Source of the DNA: Pseudeuparius sepicola
Lineage: Eukaryota > Arthropoda > Insecta > Coleoptera > Anthribidae
Reading direction: 5' to 3'
Length of the DNA: 64,000 bases
Assembly (NCBI GenBank): GCA_963920635.1
Contig: OY987298.1
Coordinates: forward strand, 125,993,735-126,057,734
Shown here: piece after piece, positions 57,667 to 64,000 of the stretch
How positions within the stretch are numbered: the first letter of the stretch is position 1
How the letters are laid out: every line of letters starts with the position of its first letter
Position numbers and translations under genes: made by a program
The notes under the pieces: generated by a model
Database searches by the model: none
What the model was told of the DNA's origin: nothing
What the model saw: the letters and a program-made list of their open reading frames with translations, nothing else

Positions 57667-60600
57667 ATGTCCGAAAAATAAAATTGGCCGTGAAAGTGTG
57701 GCAGATACAAAAAAAAGTAATGAGGCAGTTTTTGCCTAGAATAAAAAAAGGTTATTCAAGTGCATAAAAGAAAATTATGTAGGTACAGGGCCGTATTTTC
57801 TTTATACCTCGGCAACTGGCTACATTTGGAACTTGGCATTATCACATTTTGTGACATTTTATCAATGCATGCTGTGTACAAACTTGTATTTGAACCTCTT
57901 TGAAGATTACAATTTTTGAGAATTTAAACACACTGTATCTCGGCTATGGATAAAAAGTTATACTACAAAATAGTCATATAGTAAAGTAAAATTTTGTGTT
58001 TGTGGACTACAATTACAACTTTTTCTAACAAGTTCCTTGGATATTTCAACCAATAAGGCGCGCTTTTAAAGCCATGTCAAGTTTTGAAACTTTTTATGAA
58101 ATAGGTAATAATAAGTTAATTCGTTAATTATGATGCAGATATGTGTCATTTGTCAATGGTGACATATTTGACACTTTATTAGGCTTGTTTATTGTGTTTA
58201 ATGTGTAACACAAAATTTATTTCAATAAAAAAAATAGGATTAAGTAGGTAGTATTAAACATGTTAGGAGATGATCACCATGTAATTATTCTCCTCCTATC
58301 CTAATCTTCCATTCATTATCTTGGAAAAAATGATCGCATATACCTACTAATAGTGGAATAATTAAACTGTAGTCTTTGATCTAAATAAAAAAAAAATATT
58401 TTCTGTGGATTCGTATATCTAAGACGACACCGTTATTTCATACTCATCATTTAGATTAGTTAAACATTTCCAAGCCATCTTTCGCTGACGATTTTCCGTA
58501 ACACCTGCGCGAAAAACTTTCCCGGTTTTTGCTGCTCTTATAATCGCAGGCCCTTCCTGCCTAACCCCCTATAGATAATGAAGTGTTTTGCCGGATAGAA
58601 TTAGTCCGGGTCTGCCCGGGTTGCCCTTTCTCGCAAAAACGGACGGGTGCGTGGCTAATGCCAACGCGCTAATTAAAACTTGACGTTTCTCTGTGTCGCA
58701 ATGGGATATTAAAAAAGTTTCGTTTTAATACGTCCAACGTCCCCGTTTCGCTTATTAGAAATAATTAATCTCGGCCTGATTACTATTTTAGCGAGCCTTC
58801 GTCAAAACAGCAACTTTTTCTAAATGAGACAAACTAAAAAACATGGCTGCATCTCTGGAAATAATTCATGACACCTCTCCAATGCCGGAACACTGCACAA
58901 AATATAAGTTTCCAGCTTGTCGCCTTCTCTGTGCGTGCGTACTAACAAATGGCTTTACAATCGCTCAAAATATTTATATATAAAATACCAAATCAAAACA
59001 AAGATTTGTTTAGGCGCACGGTGCACGGGCTGATTCCGTTACCAGTGGCGATTTTTCTAACAAACATGTCACGCACGTTTTATGTCCCATTGTTTAAAAT
59101 TGTTACACTAATACACAACTATCACCTTTTTAGAGTTAAAACCACACGTTTTCACTCACTTCGTACTTGCTTGGAAATGATATAAGATCGAATGTGCACT
59201 AATAATAATAATAATACTACGATATAGTAGGGGAGCCCAATAGGGGATTTTTGGATTTACTCAAGCGCGACAGATTAACATATGGGGGGATACCTTGCAC
59301 CTTGTTTGAGTACCTCCATCGTATCTAAGCCCTCTATACTGGGCCGCGCGTAGGGCAGTCGATCAGAATAGTAAAAAAATCGATAGGTGGATATACTCGA
59401 TATAATCTGACGATTTGAGCGTGACGTAAGGGGGTGGGAGGGTCACAAACTTGCAAAAAAAAACGTTGCCTCGACTTTCTCGAGCGCGGTCGAATAGTTT
59501 TTTATTTTGAAGGAATTAATTCAAGGATAACGGGTAAAATATAATCTGCCGATTTCCACAAGCTGAAGTAACAAAAATCGTCGATAAAGTTGAGAGCGTG
59601 CAGCTAGCTAGAAAAGTTTATAGAGAAACTGTCAATAACTTTCAGCATAATACTGATCCTAGGAGTTTGCACATTTAAAACTAGATTGCGCGTATATTAT
59701 CGAACTCATTTCTGCTTCTGCTGAAACCTGGGGTACATTGACATAATTTTTCACGATTTTTTCCCAAATCTGTCACTACACGAAGAAATATAAGAATACT
59801 TTTTTTGATGTAGAATTAAATTATGCATCTATTGTTTATAATAGAACCTTTTTGTAGAAGATCAGCACTTGTTTAAAAAATTCAGGTGGTATGTGCGTCA
59901 AAGTAGCCCCCTCCTGACCAAATCAGGTCTTGCATGATAATTTTCTACCAAACCTTGCCAAAACTTAATGGATCGGCCATAATCCGTTCAAAAGTTGTGG
60001 CCAAACAAAAAACTAAATTTTAGGATCTTATCTTGGAATATTGCATGCAGTTTTTATTGTATGGCGCAACATATTCTAGACTCAAACAAAATGCTATTTA
60101 TTTTCAAAAAGTTCATGTGGATATTTTGTTTGAAACGGAAAGAACAAGGGTCTTTAGGTATAAACAATTTTACATATCTAATATGAATCCTATTTTCCCC
60201 ATGTCTTTTGTTTGTTTTTAATGAAAAATTATTTGAAAGTTAATTTCAAATTTGTTACCCATTTGGTGCGAATTTTAATAGCACCATATCTTAATAAAAC
60301 TACTGCCGAAAATAATTTGGTTTGATATTGGGTACAATATAGCACATATAAAGTAGGTCGTGACGTCAAAGCTTATGTCTGTCAAATTTGACTTTAAAAG
60401 TAAACCTTTTGGTTTATATGCAATAAGTATACCTATTATATATTTGAGATGCAATCAGTTAACACTAGGTAGGTTAAGGGAATTCGAAAATTCATGGTTG
60501 TTGGTAGGATTGTCTCTTTAAAAAGTTATAGCTTATTAAAATGTAAGGGTAAAAATCAAAAATTGCGGAATAAAGTGGAGTTCTGTGTTTCGGAAGTGTG

Positions 60601-60699
60601 AGTTCAAACTTCGAAACTTCTTAAGTAGATTAAGTTTGATTAGAAAATACATGTCTTAAAAGATCTCCTTTGTGAGCCGCCCAGTAGCTACAGTCACAA
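57667..60699. other. About 3 kb without a recognised gene
   Basis: 57780-58160 resembles single foldback arms. 58480-58800 is a GC-richer unique-looking island. An (AAT)n run lies near 59200. 59220-59600 holds CpG-bearing unique text. 60505-60560 resembles 50155-50200. Open frames here (for example 58949-59185) show no domain. Confidence 0.35.
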
Positions 60700-61412
60700 C
60701 CTTAGACAAAGAAAAAGAGATGACACCGCGCTTGGCTGTCCTGTTGTGTATAGATTTTGTTACGTCGTTTTGAACGGCGGCCATTCTATATGTGGCAGAC
60801 AGAGCGAGTACGTTGTAAGGTTGTAAGTTAATTTCGTGAATTTGTGAATTAAAAGGAACAGTGATTAAGGGTAAAATATACTCTTACGATGGTGAATTGT
60901 TCAGCGTTTGGTTGCAAAAGCAGAAGTGAAAAGCAAGAGGCCGGAATTTCGTTTCACAGCCAAATATTTAACAAGCTACCTTTGAAAGAAGCCTTAAAAC
61001 TTTATTTTTTCGCAATATAACTTTTTCAAATTCCTTCTACCTTTTAGTATGATAAAGTGCACCGTTTTGTAAATAGGTCCTATATAATTTCTTTAACATC
61101 GTTTTAATTGAAAATTTCTTAATTGATAATGATAGTTTCATAAAATATACGCTGAATTCCATGGGGGTGCATTATTTATTTTATTTTGATTGATTCGAAA
61201 TCGCCACAAATAAATATATTTCAGCACTTGACACTATCTTTACATTTGAGCAATTATCTGCATATAAATACCAATATCCAATTACATGTAAGTCAAAATT
61301 AACTACCTTTTCATTTTTAACATTTTTGTGATATTGGCTAAGGACGCGTTTCATGCTACGCCACTGGCCTATCGTGCGATGTTAGGCGTCCTCTCTCTTT
61401 CCTTGTCTAAGG
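60700..61412 (+). mobile_element. 713-bp element with THAP exon and TCACAA duplication
   Basis: Ends CCTTAGACAAAGAAA and, inverse, TTTCCTTGTCTAAGG. TCACAA stands directly outside both (60694-60699 and 61413-61418). Inside is the start of a THAP-domain protein (60889-61020). THAP domains are the DNA-binding part of P-element-type transposases, so this is probably an internally deleted derivative of such an element. The duplication I can see is 6 bp, shorter than the 8 bp usual for P elements, so the superfamily stays open. Confidence 0.7.
60889..61020 (+). pseudogene. Truncated THAP zinc-finger exon
   Basis: MVNCSAFGCKSRSEKQEAGI followed by SFHS has the THAP opening: initiator-proximal C-x4-C and the G-I/V-S-F-H strand. 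After FHS the frame changes to NKLPLKEALKLYFFAI and a stop, without the C-x2-H or AVPTIF motifs, so the domain is cut after about 24 residues. In an intact element this would be the site-specific DNA-binding head of the transposase. The lead-in GGAACAGTGATTAAGGG gives a plausible 5' leader. Confidence 0.7.
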
Positions 61413-61504
61413 TCACAACCCCCCAATAGGTATAGTTACCAAATAATGTGCTAGAATGGGATTCAAGTATCCTTGCAATATAATTTATCGTAACGGGTGA
61501 GCCA

Positions 61505-62574
61505 AGGCACACGGGATAGAAGGCCTGCAGCTATCCCCTCCTCTCCGCTGCAACGTCACACTGTCAGACCATGCCAAACGCCTCTTTCACGCTCTCAGTT
61601 CTCAGTAGAGGCGCACCGAGGCACGCGGCTTTACGGCGCGGTGTTCGTGCATATACAGGTACAAATCCTCATATTCAGTTTTCCTTTTTTATATAGTGTT
61701 CAGCTCAATTCAGGTATTCAGGCCGTATATCATCATTTAATTGAACAAAAAAAAAACAGCGACAATACGTAATTACAGATTGGTTTAACTACTGGAAATT
61801 TGACTCAAAATTCTGCAAAATATGTCGTTGTTAACAGAAGGAAATAATTGTTCTTGCGATGTATCCTATCAGCAGTTAATTGTAAAATGTTTGGCTACAC
61901 TGGCAAACATATATCTCGATAATTATCGAAAGATTTGAAATGATAGAATAATGGTGCAAAAGGCTGAGAGAAACATCGCATTTCTTATTTTCATTCATTA
62001 TATTATATTTATTTCTACGTACTTAATCGCTAAAGCAATTTGCCTGAAAATGTTTTTTTTTATTTTCATTGAGCTTAAATACGTTTGTTTCTACGTATTA
62101 TCACTTCACTGCCTTCATAAATAAAAAGATAAATGTTCATAAGGTTGCTTGTTGTACTAGGTTTTTATGCAGGATTCATTTCCTTAAATTGTCATTACTA
62201 TCTCACTAGAAGATAACCCACTTTTGTCTTTGTCATCTGCTGTAATCTGCTCTATAAAATGATAATGGAGTGATAGGGAAGCGACAATGAGTGCTGCATA
62301 AAGCCACATTTAATAATTGTCGAATTTCATTGAGTTTATTACTATGTTTATTACTACCTACGAATTTAATTGTTTAGAATGATTTACTTTCTGTTGTGCG
62401 TAACATTTTTCGGTTTATTATGGTATGTGTTAATAGATAATCTTGAAAATAAAAAAAATGCTCTAAAACTCAAAAAAATACTGCAACGCATACTGCATAG
62501 AATATCTTAGTTAGAATAGGCCTGAGTGCGTGACGTCATCAATCGAGTCTGCAGGCCTTCTATCCCGTGTGCCT
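61505..62574. mobile_element. 1070-bp element, perfect 26-bp inverted repeats, 11-bp duplication
   Basis: The terminal repeat begins AGGCACACGGGATAGAAGG and continues CCTGCAG; all 26 bases match at both ends. CGGGTGAGCCA occurs at 61494-61504 and 62575-62585. A 9-11-bp duplication fits Mutator-like elements, though the repeats are short for that group. No transposase is recognised inside; the frame 61497-61772 overlaps the terminus and is not a gene. Perfect ends and duplication imply recent insertion. Confidence 0.85.
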
Positions 62575-62585
62575 CGGGTGAGCCA

Positions 62586-63300
62586 GTCAACTTTCCTTTC
62601 TTTTGGTATAAGAAATGATTAAATATACAACAGCTTTAAAGTATATTACTCTATAGCACAGCGTATATATACGAAATATTCCACCGCGACGAATCCCGCT
62701 TTTCCAGGAGTCGAAAAGATCCATTATCGGATTTACAAATGCGGGATATAAAAACAAGGGCCCGTTAATAGCTTTTCAGGCTTTCTCCTGTCCCCGTAAT
62801 AAATAGGACTTTCCCCCTTCTTCTACTTGGAGGGAAAAACGTTTTATATCGGAATTCAAAAAAGGGGCGATCAATCTTCGGCCGGTGCCGTGACAGATGA
62901 ATTCATTAGTTAGTTTAACTCTGCACCAAAAGTCCAGTTAATTCTAGAATAAAAAATAGAGTAATATTTGGCTCGTAAGTAGGTACTCGTACAATATTGC
63001 TTACCAATGCGAAGTTGTTTGTTGTTCTTGAGCCCGCATATTTTCGCATTTGTTGAAAAAAAAAATGTTGTGAGGTTAACTAAATACCCTCTAGTGGCGC
63101 ATGAAGGAGGGGCTCACCCTCCCCCAAACCTCCTAAGTTACCGCGCCGATCTGCAGTAGTTAGAAATAAAGATTACTATCAGCTGACTTGATATTTTATA
63201 CCCATATATTTCATCGAATATTTTTAATTTATCGACCCCCATCGGCAATGTCTAGCTACGGCCCTGGGTTTCGGCTCCCTCCAGCTGTTGTTATTTTGTC
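62586..63300. other. Gene-free; GC-richer island at 62640-62910
   Basis: Unique-looking text with CpG (for example CTTCGGCCGGTGCCGTGAC). No supported open frame or RNA gene. Confidence 0.35.
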
Positions 63301-63338
63301 TTTGTTGCCATTTGCCATTTGCCATTTGCCATTTGCTG
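63301..63338. repeat. (TTTGCCA)n minisatellite
   Basis: About five head-to-tail copies of the heptamer TTTGCCA. Confidence 0.9.
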
Positions 63339-63549
63339 ACTTTTCCCTGTAGAACGAGGATAGCATTCGCTTAAGTATTACGGAAAACCCTAGAAAACCT
63401 TTCGTAATCCTATAGTGAGTGTAGGACAATTAGTAAATTTCACAGATAAAGCTGTTAAGGAGCAATACGGTGAATCCGCATTTTTGTCCAGCGCTCTTGG
63501 CCATCAGCGGTGTTTTTCTATAAAGACATGTGCATGCACATTCTGCACC

Positions 63550-63775
63550 AAAAAAGATCTAGATCATAGATCAGATCGTTTTTCAAAAAGGGTCTTAGAT
63601 CAAAGATCGTCTAAAAATGATCTGTTTAAAAAAGGTCAATCGATCTAAGATCTTTTGAACGATATCTAAGATCTTCTAAACGATCTAAGATCTTCTAAAC
63701 GATCTAAGATCTTCCAAACGATCTAAGATCTTCTAAACGATCTAAGATCCTCTAAATGATCTAAGATCTTTTAGC
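63550..63775. repeat. GATC-rich array with 19-bp tandem core
   Basis: From about 63637 the unit ACGATCTAAGATCTTCTAA repeats about seven times with small changes. Upstream (63555-63636) looser GATCATAGATCAGATC and AGATCAAAGATC blocks extend the pattern. Each unit holds the near-palindrome GATCTAAGATC. No coding sequence; the frame reaching 63648 ends in the array. Confidence 0.85.
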
Positions 63776-64000
63776 AAAATTAATGATATTATATAGTTCA
63801 TAGATATACTCGTAGATGTCTATAAATACTTTTCCTAATTTTGACATGGTAGGTATAAAGTGACATCTTTCATAACCTGAGCAAATGATGATACGTCCAG
63901 TTTTGTGTAAAGTAAAATTTTACGTAACTAGTTAAGTTACTACTCTAACTGAACTGGTTACGTAATCAATCAGTTGACATACCTATGGAGAATTAGACTT
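63776..64000. other. No feature recognised
   Basis: AT-rich sequence to the window edge. Nothing supported. Confidence 0.4.

Noticed and set aside
61497..61772. 91-codon open frame at the left end of the 61505-62574 element
   Set aside because: It begins in the target duplication and runs across the terminal repeat, so it cannot be an original gene of host or element.

Overview
The window looks like AT-rich nuclear DNA from an insect, possibly a beetle. The evidence is short GT-AG introns (about 63-95 bp inside elements), a Penelope-like element, piggyBac, mariner-type, hAT-like and THAP-bearing DNA transposons, an APE-type LINE remnant, and many long palindromic (foldback) repeats. I find no convincing host protein-coding gene. 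The window reads as intergenic or large-intron sequence built mostly from layered mobile elements. Between them lie a few GC-richer, single-copy-looking islands (about 21.9-22.2, 27.2-27.4, 31.8-32.1, 37.15-37.6, 40.8-41.1, 51.4-51.65, 58.5-58.8 and 62.65-62.9 kb).

The best-preserved unit is a 3.64-kb DNA transposon at 14795-18438. It has matching inverted termini, a 4-bp TACA target duplication, and one three-exon gene on the minus strand whose splice phases join exactly (761 codons). The protein resembles the family of uncharacterised eukaryotic proteins I recall as carrying DUF7869, with a probable DDE-type core. At least a dozen copies of the terminal motif lie inside the ends, mostly in front of the gene. 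An 8-bp homopolymer near the 3' end of the gene carries a one-base frameshift that hides a plausible longer C-terminus.

Around it, roughly twenty long inverted repeats of 0.2-6 kb dominate. Many begin ACAGGGTG or CAGTG next to TA. Three of them (2877-8837, 25594-27003, 41793-43027) enclose decayed pieces of an IS630/Tc1/mariner-type transposase (WPP-SPD, QQ-DGA and GGHFEHL signatures). This suggests the foldbacks descend from mariner-type elements with very long inverted repeats. They are nested: a 6-kb palindrome (2877-8837) holds a MITE in one arm, another palindrome in the other arm, and two more palindromes plus a LINE-like tail in its loop. A second (18971-21673) is interrupted by a Penelope-like element with reverse transcriptase and GIY-YIG endonuclease remnants.

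Other dated or dissected elements are: a 295-bp Penelope fragment with a 17-bp target duplication (12828-13122); a Penelope-type hammerhead ribozyme (34618-34675); a two-copy repeat containing a 5S rRNA-like module (24.2 and 56.35 kb); a 33-bp micro-MITE with a perfect 7-bp duplication (56494-56526); a 713-bp THAP-exon element (60700-61412); a 1070-bp element with perfect 26-bp inverted repeats and an 11-bp duplication (61505-62574); paired GC-rich MITEs (48.6 and 50.4 kb); a piggyBac pseudogene (51996-53443); an APE-LINE pseudogene (46886-47910); and a heat-shock-element-rich promoter-like stretch, probably an LTR (46025-46255, minus strand).
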